Source of the DNA: Vibrio gallaecicus
GTDB lineage: Bacteria; Pseudomonadota; Gammaproteobacteria; Enterobacterales; Vibrionaceae
Length of the DNA stretch: 64,000 nucleotides
Assembly (NCBI RefSeq): GCF_024347495.1
Contig: NZ_AP025491.1
Span: 1,769,874-1,833,873, forward strand
Direction of reading: 5' to 3'
How positions within the stretch are numbered: position 1 is the stretch's first letter; each line of letters opens with the position of its first letter. This document shows, piece by piece, positions 43,876-52,659 of the stretch. The position numbers and the translations under genes are program-made. Below the pieces are notes generated by a model. It saw only the letters and a program-made list of their open reading frames with translations, ran no database searches and had not been told where the DNA came from.

Positions 43876-45933
43876 ATGAAATTGACGTATGGATTTGTTG
43901 TATTTATGAAACTCATTAGAGCGCTGTTAGTAACTGTTGTTTTTTCAGGAAGTGTTTCATCTGAAGATAATCTTGCATGGTTGAGAGATGACAGCCGTGC
44001 AAATTCTGAAGTATTGAATTACTTGAAAAAAGAGAACGAATTAACACAGCAGTATAAAGCTCAAATTCAATCTACCAGCGATGAGTTACTTAATGAATGG
44101 CGAAAAAATACACCTGTTCGTTCAAATAAGCCTTGGTTAGAAATCGATGGCTTTGAATATGCAGTACAGTCTCGCAAGCTCTTGTCTCGACCTGTCAGTT
44201 CAGAAAGTGAAACTAATCCACATCAAACAGAATTGTTTGATCTTGCCAAGCGTGCAAATGAGTTTGACTACTACCAATTAGGTGATTGGGCACTTAGCCC
44301 ATCTCGCACTCAATTGGCGGTTGCGGAAGACATCGATGGTTCTGAGCAATACGTCATCAGTATTGTTGATCTAGATTCTGGCGCTATCACCGAAGTGGCT
44401 ACTAAGGTCGAAGCATCAATTACTTGGGCTCTGGATGAGCAAAGCCTATTTTTTATCAAGCAAGAAACACAGACAACTCGTCCTTTTGCTGTGATTGAGT
44501 ATGAGCTGAAAAGTGCATCGGAAAAGGTCATTTATCAAGAGCTCGATAAAGCTTGGTTGGTCTCGTCATACGTAACCAGTGACAAGAAGTTTTCTCTCGT
44601 TCAGTCCAACAGTGACAGCAGTAGTGAACAGCGTTTACTTAACCTTGCGACAGGAGAGATTTCGCAACCGTTAAGAGCACGACAAGCGGGAGTCGAGTAC
44701 TACGCTGATAAACTTGAAAACCAATTCTATATAAACAGCAACCATGACCGCTCAGGGTTTGAACTGTACTCAGCTAACACCGCGTCAATAGCTCAGCTTT
44801 CACAATGGCAGCCTTTACTGAAAGCAAGAGGTGATACTCATGTTAGCAATTTCTACTGGTTCGCTTCTGGTGTTGTTGCGATGACAGAAAGTGGGTCTGC
44901 ACAATACCTTAACTTCATCAATAACAAGGGTGAACTTACGGAGACTCAGAAGTTAGCCCAATCTGGCCAAGTTGCTTGGGTGAGTCAAGTGGGTGACTTT
45001 AATAGTAATAAGCTACACATTCGCAGCATGTCTATGGTCCAACCGGCTAAATGGGAAAAGTTAGACACTCAGTCTTTACAGCGAGAGGTGTTCTCACAAG
45101 ATGTGTATCCAAACTACCAGCCTACTGAATATAAAACTGAACAAGTCTTAATAAAAAATGATGATGAATGGGTGCCTGTTACTTTAGCGTACCGTAAAGA
45201 CCGACTTACAGAAAAGTCTCCGATTCTACTTTACGGCTATGGCGCCTATGGCGTGACTATGAAACCGTATTATATGCCTCAAATTATCAGCCTATTAGAC
45301 AAAGGCATGATTTACGCGATCGCTCATGTTCGTGGGAGTGGATTTAACGGAAAGGCTTGGTACGAAATGGGCAAAGGCATCAATAAACCGAATTCTATTT
45401 CAGATTTTGTTGCTTCAGCCAAATCATTGAAGCATTACAAGAGCGGTGCTCGACCAATTTATGCGATGGGGGCAAGTGCTGGTGGCACTCTTGTGTCTGC
45501 GGCATTGAACCAAGATGCAAGTGCGTTCGACGCCGCCATATTGAAAGTACCTTTCGTTGATGTAGTTAACAGCATGTCTGATGAAAGCCTGCCATTAACC
45601 GCTCAACAATACGGTGAGTGGGGGGACCCCAACTTAACGGAAGAGCTTGTCGTTATGCATGGCTACGACCCTTATTTGAATATTTCTTCTCAAGATTACC
45701 CACCCGTTCTGGTTCAGGTGGGGCTGCACGATAGGCGAGTACCCTATTGGGAAGGGGCGAAATATTTTGAAAAACTACGTTCAATAAGTTCAGGTCAAGG
45801 ACCTTATCTTTTGTCGACGAACTTTAATCAAGGTCACTCGACGGATCGACGCCAAGCCTTATCACAGCAAGCGTTCGAATACGCATTTTTCCTATCCATT
45901 ACACAGCAACAAGATAATAAAGCGGAGCAGTAA
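43876..45933 (+). CDS. exported S9 serine peptidase (prolyl oligopeptidase / oligopeptidase B type)
   Basis: A 685-residue peptidase. The N-terminus MKLIRALLVTVVFSGSVSS (from an inner Met at 43906) is a signal peptide; the 10-residue extension from 43876 is open but close to the promoter, so 43906 may be the true start. A beta-propeller (about 60-400) covers the C-terminal alpha/beta hydrolase domain. The triad is Ser534 (GASAGG; most relatives have GGSAGG), Asp619 (HDRRVPYWEG) and His654 (GHSTDRR). Members cut short peptides after Pro or basic residues. It is probably periplasmic and is followed without a gap by a TonB receptor, suggesting it trims imported or surface-released peptides. Confidence 0.92.
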   Translation: MKLTYGFVVFMKLIRALLVTVVFSGSVSSEDNLAWLRDDSRANSEVLNYLKKENELTQQYKAQIQSTSDELLNEWRKNTPVRSNKPWLEIDGFEYAVQSRKLLSRPVSSESETNPHQTELFDLAKRANEFDYYQLGDWALSPSRTQLAVAEDIDGSEQYVISIVDLDSGAITEVATKVEASITWALDEQSLFFIKQETQTTRPFAVIEYELKSASEKVIYQELDKAWLVSSYVTSDKKFSLVQSNSDSSSEQRLLNLATGEISQPLRARQAGVEYYADKLENQFYINSNHDRSGFELYSANTASIAQLSQWQPLLKARGDTHVSNFYWFASGVVAMTESGSAQYLNFINNKGELTETQKLAQSGQVAWVSQVGDFNSNKLHIRSMSMVQPAKWEKLDTQSLQREVFSQDVYPNYQPTEYKTEQVLIKNDDEWVPVTLAYRKDRLTEKSPILLYGYGAYGVTMKPYYMPQIISLLDKGMIYAIAHVRGSGFNGKAWYEMGKGINKPNSISDFVASAKSLKHYKSGARPIYAMGASAGGTLVSAALNQDASAFDAAILKVPFVDVVNSMSDESLPLTAQQYGEWGDPNLTEELVVMHGYDPYLNISSQDYPPVLVQVGLHDRRVPYWEGAKYFEKLRSISSGQGPYLLSTNFNQGHSTDRRQALSQQAFEYAFFLSITQQQDNKAEQ

Positions 45934-48075
45934 ATGAAGCTTTCACCTATCTCAGCGGCAGTACTTAGCGTACTTGCTGCCAACATCGTGCACGCCGAAT
46001 CTGAGGTTTACCAGTTTGAAGAAGTGGTTGTTACCGCAAATAAAATAGAGCAGCCCTTATCTGAAGTTGCTGGTTCTGTCGCGGTTATTAATGGCGAAGA
46101 ACTAGAAAAGAAAGGGGCAACAGAACTGTACGATGCATTGAATAGCGAACCTGGTGTTAGCGTTTCTGGTGGTGCTGGTCGCGCTCAGAATATTACGATT
46201 CGTGGTATGTCGGGCAATCGAATTGCTATTGTGAAAGATGGGGTTAAGTCGTCGGATGGCTTTGGCGCAGAAGATCTGAATGACAAGGTTGGAAGAAACT
46301 CATTTGATATGTCGAATGTGAAAAGCATTGAGGTTATCAAAGGGGCAAGTTCTTCAGTTTACGGCTCCGGTGCTATTGGTGGTGTTGTGGTTGTTAAATC
46401 GATGCAGCCTGGGGACTACTTAAAAGGTAACGACTTTTATAGCGATGTTTCAGGAACCTATACGGGCATTAGTAATAAATATAAAGGCGCCACTAACCTT
46501 GCATTCCGTTCAGGAAATGTAGAAAGCCTAATTAGCCTTGCATATTGGGATGGCGAAGAAACGCGCAACTACAATGAAGATTTATATAACCGCTCTGTCG
46601 ATGGGATTAGTGGTGCTTACACGCTGAATTATTGGGCAAGCGATGCTCTGATGCTGAAGGGTAACGTTGAATATTATAAAGAAAACCTAAGTAGACAAGA
46701 AGGTATTGCTAAGATTCAGAAAGACGGCGAGTGGGAAACTGATGATTTCGATCAGCAAGCATACACGGAGTCATTTACTGTTTATGTTGGGGCAGAATAT
46801 TTCCCTATCGATTCTTGGTTTGAAGAGCTAGACACAAAAGTTTATTTGCGTAGTACAGTTGCTGATGAAAATGTTAATGCATTGATATCACAAGAGCAAA
46901 ATAATATTAAGGTGCAGCGTCGCTTGATCGACGATCGCCATTTTACCGATGAAGTGATAGGTGCTGATGCCGATTTTATTAGTTCTTTTGCACAAAAAAA
47001 TGTGAACCATACTATCTCATATGGTTTGAGTTTTGACACAACGTTTTACGAACGTCCAAGTAGCGCAACAACCTTAGATTGGAACGGTTTGAACAATAAA
47101 GATGCAAAACCGTTCGCCTCTACGCGAGCTTATGTATTTGCTGGTTATGTACGTGATGTGATTGAAATTGACCGTTGGACCGCCACTGCTGGGGCTCGTG
47201 TCGATTTACATCGCCTGACTCCTGCGTCAGGAAATACTATCAATGGTTACACCGTTGAAGATAAAAACAGCACAGAGCTATCACCTAGCTTGTCTATAGG
47301 TTATCAAATCACCGATTCTTTGAACTCATATATTTCATATAACCACGGTTTTAGAGCGCCAACTTACGACAAAATTTACGGTTTTCAAAATCATGATTTT
47401 GTACCCATCACGCCTTTCCAAATTATTCCGAATATGAATTTAGAAGCGGAAACCAGTGACACCTTTGAAATAGGTAGTAAGTACGATAATGGTCGTACTC
47501 AATTCTACACTGCGGTGTTCTATCAAAAGTTTGAAAATTTTATTGGCGTGAAACAAGTGACGTCCGACCCTGACACGGATACAGGTAACTACTTTAAGCA
47601 GTTTCAGAATATTAATGGAGTCGAGACATATGGTATTGAGGCTTCGATTGCGCATCAATTTACAGAAAATTGGGGTGCCAGTACTCAATTAGGTTTTGTG
47701 GATGGTGAAGATGGTAACGGAGAGAAAATCCGCACCTTAACACCGTGGGAAGGTAGTGCAGAGCTTACTTATGACAACCAAGCATTCTCTGCTTATACGA
47801 TGGTGAGCTGGGCACAGGCGATGGATAAAGTGCCGGAATGCGAAACCGATATAGGTCTTGCTGTCGAGTGTGCGACGACTGCTGGTTGGGCAAGTGTTGA
47901 TATGGGAATGAGCTATGCGTGGGACTTTGGTTTAAATCTTAGTGCGAACGTCATTAACCTATTCGATAAAGAATACATTCGTTACCAAGATGTTGCAGGG
48001 GTTATGGACTCGAATAAAGGCTACTCAACAGAGCCGGGTCGTTATTTCACTGTTAACGCTAAGTATGTGTTTTAA
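45934..48075 (+). CDS. TonB-dependent outer-membrane receptor, haem-receptor-like
   Basis: A 713-residue receptor: signal peptide (1-21, AHA site), TonB box EEVVVTANK (about 29-37), plug domain (about 40-165, VIKGASSSVYGSGAIGG) and a 22-strand barrel ending in the terminal Phe of NAKYVF. FRAP at 473-476 and NMNL at 500-503, with His487 between, match the FRAP/NPNL motif pair of haem and haemoglobin receptors. Its ATG directly follows the peptidase stop (TAAATG). Haem or an iron-protein ligand is the best guess; a peptide substrate is possible given the neighbours. Confidence 0.93.
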   Translation: MKLSPISAAVLSVLAANIVHAESEVYQFEEVVVTANKIEQPLSEVAGSVAVINGEELEKKGATELYDALNSEPGVSVSGGAGRAQNITIRGMSGNRIAIVKDGVKSSDGFGAEDLNDKVGRNSFDMSNVKSIEVIKGASSSVYGSGAIGGVVVVKSMQPGDYLKGNDFYSDVSGTYTGISNKYKGATNLAFRSGNVESLISLAYWDGEETRNYNEDLYNRSVDGISGAYTLNYWASDALMLKGNVEYYKENLSRQEGIAKIQKDGEWETDDFDQQAYTESFTVYVGAEYFPIDSWFEELDTKVYLRSTVADENVNALISQEQNNIKVQRRLIDDRHFTDEVIGADADFISSFAQKNVNHTISYGLSFDTTFYERPSSATTLDWNGLNNKDAKPFASTRAYVFAGYVRDVIEIDRWTATAGARVDLHRLTPASGNTINGYTVEDKNSTELSPSLSIGYQITDSLNSYISYNHGFRAPTYDKIYGFQNHDFVPITPFQIIPNMNLEAETSDTFEIGSKYDNGRTQFYTAVFYQKFENFIGVKQVTSDPDTDTGNYFKQFQNINGVETYGIEASIAHQFTENWGASTQLGFVDGEDGNGEKIRTLTPWEGSAELTYDNQAFSAYTMVSWAQAMDKVPECETDIGLAVECATTAGWASVDMGMSYAWDFGLNLSANVINLFDKEYIRYQDVAGVMDSNKGYSTEPGRYFTVNAKYVF

Positions 48076-48084
48076 GGGCTCAGT

Positions 48085-50454
48085 ATGATCAAATCACCTT
48101 TATGTGTCGCCATTTTATTGGCTTCATTTCCGAGTGTTGCGGCGCAGTGGGATTACCCTCAAGGTAATACGTTAGTTGCCAATCAACAGGAAGCTCAAAC
48201 TTACTTAGAAGAAGCCTATCCTAGTGTGGGTAGTTTGCAATTTCGCTATTCAAACCAGTCTAAGCTTGGTCATCATTACAATTTTGATGTATTTGAAAAT
48301 GGTGTCTATCAGCAGCAAAGAACAGTGGTGCTAACGACTGATAATGATCATCAAGTATCACGTGTTTTCAAAAGTCTTGAAGACACGGTTATCAGAAATG
48401 GGCAGCCAACAACTGCAGCTGAGCTTGAAGCTCCTCGTCAGTTGGAAGCACAAAGACCGCCAGCTCTAGTTTCTGGACAGGTTGTGCAAGCAGAGCTAAG
48501 TATCTTCAGCCCTGATTTAAGAACAATGGATAGAAGTGCGCCGCCTGAAACCTTGCTAACAGATATCAGTGAATACCCACATCCTCCCCAATACATTTCT
48601 AAGGATGTTGAGGTGCTTAGCCACAGTGGTGGCATTTATCTGACCAATAGCCGAGTGTCTCAAGTGGATGCTGTAGCTTTAGTGACGGTGAATCACGAGA
48701 GCGGTGAAATAACAAACCGAGATAGCCAAAGCTTTCTTCCAGCAGAAGGAGTGACGACATTCGCAAGTCTAGCTGAGCTGAAGCAGGTCGATTGGCAAGA
48801 TAATAGGTTTGCTCAAGTGATGGCGTTTGCACATCTTGACCAGTCATTAAGTTACCTGAACCAATTAGGTTTTTCTCTATTTGATGGACCTTTAGAGTTT
48901 GATGGTAGAGGCTTATCGGCGGATAACTCTACCTACTATTACGGGCCCAAAGCAGCGTTGTTTGGTATTGCTGGTGGATCACCTGATGCCTTAGATGCAG
49001 ATGTCATTATTCATGAGCTTGGTCATGGGATTCATTACCAAATCGTTAAGGATTGGGCTTATGGACACACTGGCGCAATAGGTGAAGGTTTTGGTGATTA
49101 CTGGGCTGGCAGTTTTAGTTTCCGCACTCAGTTTGAAAATGCACAGACTCAAGGGCAAGAGTTTGAGATCGATACTGTGTTTAACTGGGACGGGTATTTT
49201 GGTGTCCGTAATACTACCCGCAGCTTATGGAACCAACGAGCACGTTATTTTCAACATGCTGAATATAGACCTCACGAAAGTGTGGCTGGAGAACTGGGCG
49301 ATGAACTATGGTCGACGCCTTTATTCCAAGCATTAAAAAGCTCGGTTGAATTGTACGGGCAAGATGGCTTCCAAGAATTTGACAGCATAGTTCTAGAGTC
49401 TATGTATGGATTAGGGCGCGGATTGAAAATGCATGATCTAGCGGAAAATGCCATTTTTGTCGCCCAAGAACTGTACCCAGAACGCCGCTACGCTGAGATA
49501 TTGAAGGAAAAATTTGCCGTTCATAATTTAATTATTGAGCCATTTAGCGTTGAAATTGCTTCCCGATATGTTCATCCAGAAAAGTTATTGAATGTCGATT
49601 TGTATCCAACCTCAAGGCAAGCGGACATTGAAGGTGAGATTGAAGTAGCGGGGTTAACTAAACCTTTTGCAAGTCAGCCTAGCAACCAGCTTTATATCGA
49701 AACGGCTTTACCAAGTGGTCAAGTTTGTGGGTCAGCAATTGGCATGACGACATCGTTAGATTACCAATATGATGCGGCTTTAAAAAAGTTGAATTGGCGA
49801 CATCAAATAGACCTCATTTATGGGCTTCCTAATCTGAGTGCTTCATTGAAAGAAGTGAACAGCCCTCTACCAGACAGTAAGTTGAGTGCTTCTAACCAAT
49901 CAATAATAGGTTTCAAAACATTTAACTTCACCCTGAATGATACGGTTCAATCGGTTGGTGACCAATTTGGTGTTTACCTTGATATTGAACACCCGAGGCT
50001 TGCAGATTTAACCGTGACATTAATTTCTCCACGAGGCACTCGTGTTGATTTACTGAAGCATCAAGCCACCCGTTCTAATGGCTTTAATAGCTTCTTTACC
50101 TTTAAACATGACGCTGTACTTAACGCTTTTGCTGATGAACCGAGTAATGGTACTTGGCGTTTAGAGATTGGTGATTATGTTATGGGTGAGTCAGGGCAGC
50201 TAAATCGCTGGGCTGTTGGCACTATTTCGGAATACGACTGTGGTGATGCTGGTGCAAAGGCTTCCTCTAGCAGTAGCTCGGGCGGTGGAAGCTCTCCGTT
50301 TGTTATTGCTTGTATGTTTCTGCTGGCACTTGGTCGCTCCCTCAATTCAAAACGTTCGTTATGTCTGATGAACTTTTTAGAAAACGCAAAGCCGTTAATG
50401 AATAAAGCATCCCTTACAAACAAAATGTTCTTTAAAAACACAACAAGAAGATAA
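48085..50454 (+). CDS. secreted HEXXH metalloprotease with P-domain and GlyGly-CTERM-like tail
   Basis: A 789-residue exported protein. Signal peptide at 1-20 (VAAQ). Propeptide-like region to about 280. The zinc site is His310-Glu-Leu-Gly-His314, with a third ligand candidate Glu334 in GEGFGDYWAG, 20 residues on, as in gluzincins and closest to fungalysin (M36). A proprotein-convertase P-domain covers about 604-716 (GVYLDIEHPRLADLTVTLISP; GTWRLEIGD). Then a Ser/Gly-rich linker with GGGSSP, a hydrophobic segment (about 737-750) and an R/K cluster resemble the GlyGly-CTERM surface-sorting signal, followed by an unusual 35-residue extension. Nine bases separate it from the receptor gene. Confidence 0.87.
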   Translation: MIKSPLCVAILLASFPSVAAQWDYPQGNTLVANQQEAQTYLEEAYPSVGSLQFRYSNQSKLGHHYNFDVFENGVYQQQRTVVLTTDNDHQVSRVFKSLEDTVIRNGQPTTAAELEAPRQLEAQRPPALVSGQVVQAELSIFSPDLRTMDRSAPPETLLTDISEYPHPPQYISKDVEVLSHSGGIYLTNSRVSQVDAVALVTVNHESGEITNRDSQSFLPAEGVTTFASLAELKQVDWQDNRFAQVMAFAHLDQSLSYLNQLGFSLFDGPLEFDGRGLSADNSTYYYGPKAALFGIAGGSPDALDADVIIHELGHGIHYQIVKDWAYGHTGAIGEGFGDYWAGSFSFRTQFENAQTQGQEFEIDTVFNWDGYFGVRNTTRSLWNQRARYFQHAEYRPHESVAGELGDELWSTPLFQALKSSVELYGQDGFQEFDSIVLESMYGLGRGLKMHDLAENAIFVAQELYPERRYAEILKEKFAVHNLIIEPFSVEIASRYVHPEKLLNVDLYPTSRQADIEGEIEVAGLTKPFASQPSNQLYIETALPSGQVCGSAIGMTTSLDYQYDAALKKLNWRHQIDLIYGLPNLSASLKEVNSPLPDSKLSASNQSIIGFKTFNFTLNDTVQSVGDQFGVYLDIEHPRLADLTVTLISPRGTRVDLLKHQATRSNGFNSFFTFKHDAVLNAFADEPSNGTWRLEIGDYVMGESGQLNRWAVGTISEYDCGDAGAKASSSSSSGGGSSPFVIACMFLLALGRSLNSKRSLCLMNFLENAKPLMNKASLTNKMFFKNTTRR

Positions 50455-50458
50455 CTCT

Positions 50459-51931
50459 ATGAAACCACAATTGACTATTTTAGCCATGTCTTTGGCTCTT
50501 GCGGGCTGTGGAGGTTCGGGCAGTTCCGAGACTTCAGCTCCAACTTATACCGTTGCAGGTAAAATTACTGCTCAGAATGTTGCACTAGAAAACAAAGTTT
50601 GTTCTGACTTAAATGAAAGTTTGACTTGTGATAGTGGTGAACCAACCACTACGGCAAATGCAAATGGTGAATTTAGTTTAACGAGCACTCAAAAAGCGAT
50701 GCTTTCACTACCGCTATTAGTGGAGTTGGATACGGGTGTAGCCGTTAGCAACGCAGATGGCGTGCAAACTTCATTATCTTACATCGCAGCTCCAGGTCTA
50801 CAAAAAACATCAGGCAATGAAATCAATGGTATTAGTACATTGCTTGCTGGGTATGTTTTAGATGGCTACACCGTAAAGAATGCGAACAGTAAACTAAAAG
50901 CACAACTGGCAGCTAAAGGCATTACTATTTCCGGTGATATTCAAGATCATCTATCTGACTCTGAGCTGGCGAGCTTAGAGCAAAATGTGGTTTCTTCGAT
51001 TAAAGTTTTTGATAAAACACACCGTGCTTATATGTTGGCACAGCTTAGTGATAAGTTTGATAAAACCACCACTGATTTCGTAGGCGGTGTCTTAACGAAT
51101 GATGAAATAGCGGAATTTTCAAACGTTATTGCTGGCGATATTAAGGCAGCGACGGCGCTGAATGATACGGGTGCAACTCTATACTTCTCCGATACGAATG
51201 ATACTCAGGATATTGCAGACCGCCCAGATAGTTTCCCTGGTCAAGATGCTGAATTTGGTTTTGATAAAACGGAGAAAAATGCACAGTCGGGCAATGGGTT
51301 TAAGTTCATTAAGTTGGATGGAAATGGTCAAACACTGGCAGATGAAGCGGCTCAGTGGTCTTGTGTTCTTGATGAGCGAAGTGGCTTAATTTGGGAATCT
51401 AAAACTGACGATGAAAACTCAATGCAGCATAAAGATCGTCAATTTGCTCTAGAACTACCTGGGAAAGTGACGCCATATGACCAAGATGTTGATTTAGCAA
51501 CATGTAAGACTAAAGGTGATGCGGTTTGTACAACTCAAGATTATGTTGAGCATATCAACTCAATCAACCTGTGTGGCAAATCCGATTGGCGTTTACCTAC
51601 TTTCCACGAATTCTATAACTTGCTTGATTTTGGTGAAACAGAAACTCATGCAAATGGTCAAGCATACGGTCTAACGTACAAGTACTTCCCTCATCAAAGT
51701 ATTGGTGGTGAATACACGGAAATCGGCTCAGTGTGGAACCAGTCAATTATCTACAACATTTACTCTAAATCTACCGTTGATGGCGGCTTCTACTATAACG
51801 AAATCGGTACTCTTGGTGGCGACAGAGGTTATATCAGTGCGCTAGAGATTTACTCTGGCGATGTTGATTCTTCAGATAATTACGATTCTTACCAATTCCC
51901 TGCTCGTTTGGTTTCACTACAAGGTAAATAG
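50459..51931 (+). CDS. lipoprotein with C-terminal Lcl/DUF1566 domain
   Basis: A 490-residue lipoprotein: lipobox LAGC with Cys17, Gly/Ser-rich linker, a Vibrio lipoprotein-type beta domain (about 30-110; AGKITAQNVALENKVCSDLN in pieces), a helical middle, and a C-terminal Lcl domain (about 300-488). The latter is recognised by LDERSGLIWESK, LCGKSDWRLPTFHEFYNL, SVWNQS and the final PARLVSLQ. Cys pairs in this half probably form disulphides. Lcl domains occur in adhesins. Four bases separate it from the metalloprotease, so it belongs to the same operon and could be a surface co-receptor. Confidence 0.85.
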   Translation: MKPQLTILAMSLALAGCGGSGSSETSAPTYTVAGKITAQNVALENKVCSDLNESLTCDSGEPTTTANANGEFSLTSTQKAMLSLPLLVELDTGVAVSNADGVQTSLSYIAAPGLQKTSGNEINGISTLLAGYVLDGYTVKNANSKLKAQLAAKGITISGDIQDHLSDSELASLEQNVVSSIKVFDKTHRAYMLAQLSDKFDKTTTDFVGGVLTNDEIAEFSNVIAGDIKAATALNDTGATLYFSDTNDTQDIADRPDSFPGQDAEFGFDKTEKNAQSGNGFKFIKLDGNGQTLADEAAQWSCVLDERSGLIWESKTDDENSMQHKDRQFALELPGKVTPYDQDVDLATCKTKGDAVCTTQDYVEHINSINLCGKSDWRLPTFHEFYNLLDFGETETHANGQAYGLTYKYFPHQSIGGEYTEIGSVWNQSIIYNIYSKSTVDGGFYYNEIGTLGGDRGYISALEIYSGDVDSSDNYDSYQFPARLVSLQGK

Positions 51932-51933
51932 CA

Positions 51934-52491
51934 ATGAAAAACATACTAACCGTCGCTTTAATTAGTTTATTTTCGGCAGGTGCCTTTGCTCAAGAATGTA
52001 GCTTAGACCTAGGAAGAACGGCATCTAACACTCGTTATGCCACGAATGATAACGGTACTTTTACTGATCAGCTCACGGGCTTGACTTGGATGCGTTGTCA
52101 GCTAGGTAAGACGTGGGATAAGTCATCGCTATCTTGTACTGGTGATGGGGAAACTTTCTTATGGCAGAGTGCATTGACTATGGTTGAGTCAATCAATGAC
52201 ACTAATGGTAATCACCAGTTACACCAATTTGGTGGTGTTGAACAATGGCGTATGCCAAACATTAAAGAACTTATCTCTTTAAAAGAAGTGGCTTGCCACT
52301 CACCTGCACTTAGCGCAAAAGCTTTCGGTGACACGTTTAACTTTGAAACAGGTGACTTAGAAGCTTATGTTTGGAGTTCTACCCCTGCTGGTAATGGGCA
52401 GAGTGTGATGACGCTAGACACAATCAACGCTGAGGTTTACCAGTACAACGCTGCACAATATAAGTTTAGTGTGTTACTTGTTGCTGAGTAA
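51934..52491 (+). CDS. secreted Lcl/DUF1566 single-domain protein
   Basis: A 185-residue exported protein: signal peptide 1-19 (AFAQ) and then one Lcl domain with the same landmarks as the preceding lipoprotein: DQLTGLTWMRC, VEQWRMPNIKELISL, VWSSTP, FSVLLVAE. Five cysteines are present, in an arrangement that suggests two disulphides plus one. It is a soluble, lipid-free counterpart of the lipoprotein, two bases downstream and the last gene of the operon, ending at a strong terminator. Confidence 0.87.
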   Translation: MKNILTVALISLFSAGAFAQECSLDLGRTASNTRYATNDNGTFTDQLTGLTWMRCQLGKTWDKSSLSCTGDGETFLWQSALTMVESINDTNGNHQLHQFGGVEQWRMPNIKELISLKEVACHSPALSAKAFGDTFNFETGDLEAYVWSSTPAGNGQSVMTLDTINAEVYQYNAAQYKFSVLLVAE

Positions 52492-52509
52492 CTTTAGAGC
52501 TGAAAATAA

Positions 52510-52539
52510 AAAAGACCGTGTTCAACACGGTCTTTTTTT
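52510..52539 (+). terminator. terminator of the five-gene operon
   Basis: AAAGACCGTG, a TTCAA loop, CACGGTCTTT and a run of seven T. Confidence 0.92.
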
Positions 52540-52659
52540 GTTCTAGCACTTGCTGTTTTGTAACGAGTGCTTTTTATTTTATGACTAGAACTTAAAGCTT
52601 AATGCTACTTAAGTTCTTGAGTCACTAGAAAGCAGTAGCCTTAAAGAAAAGCCTTCAAG

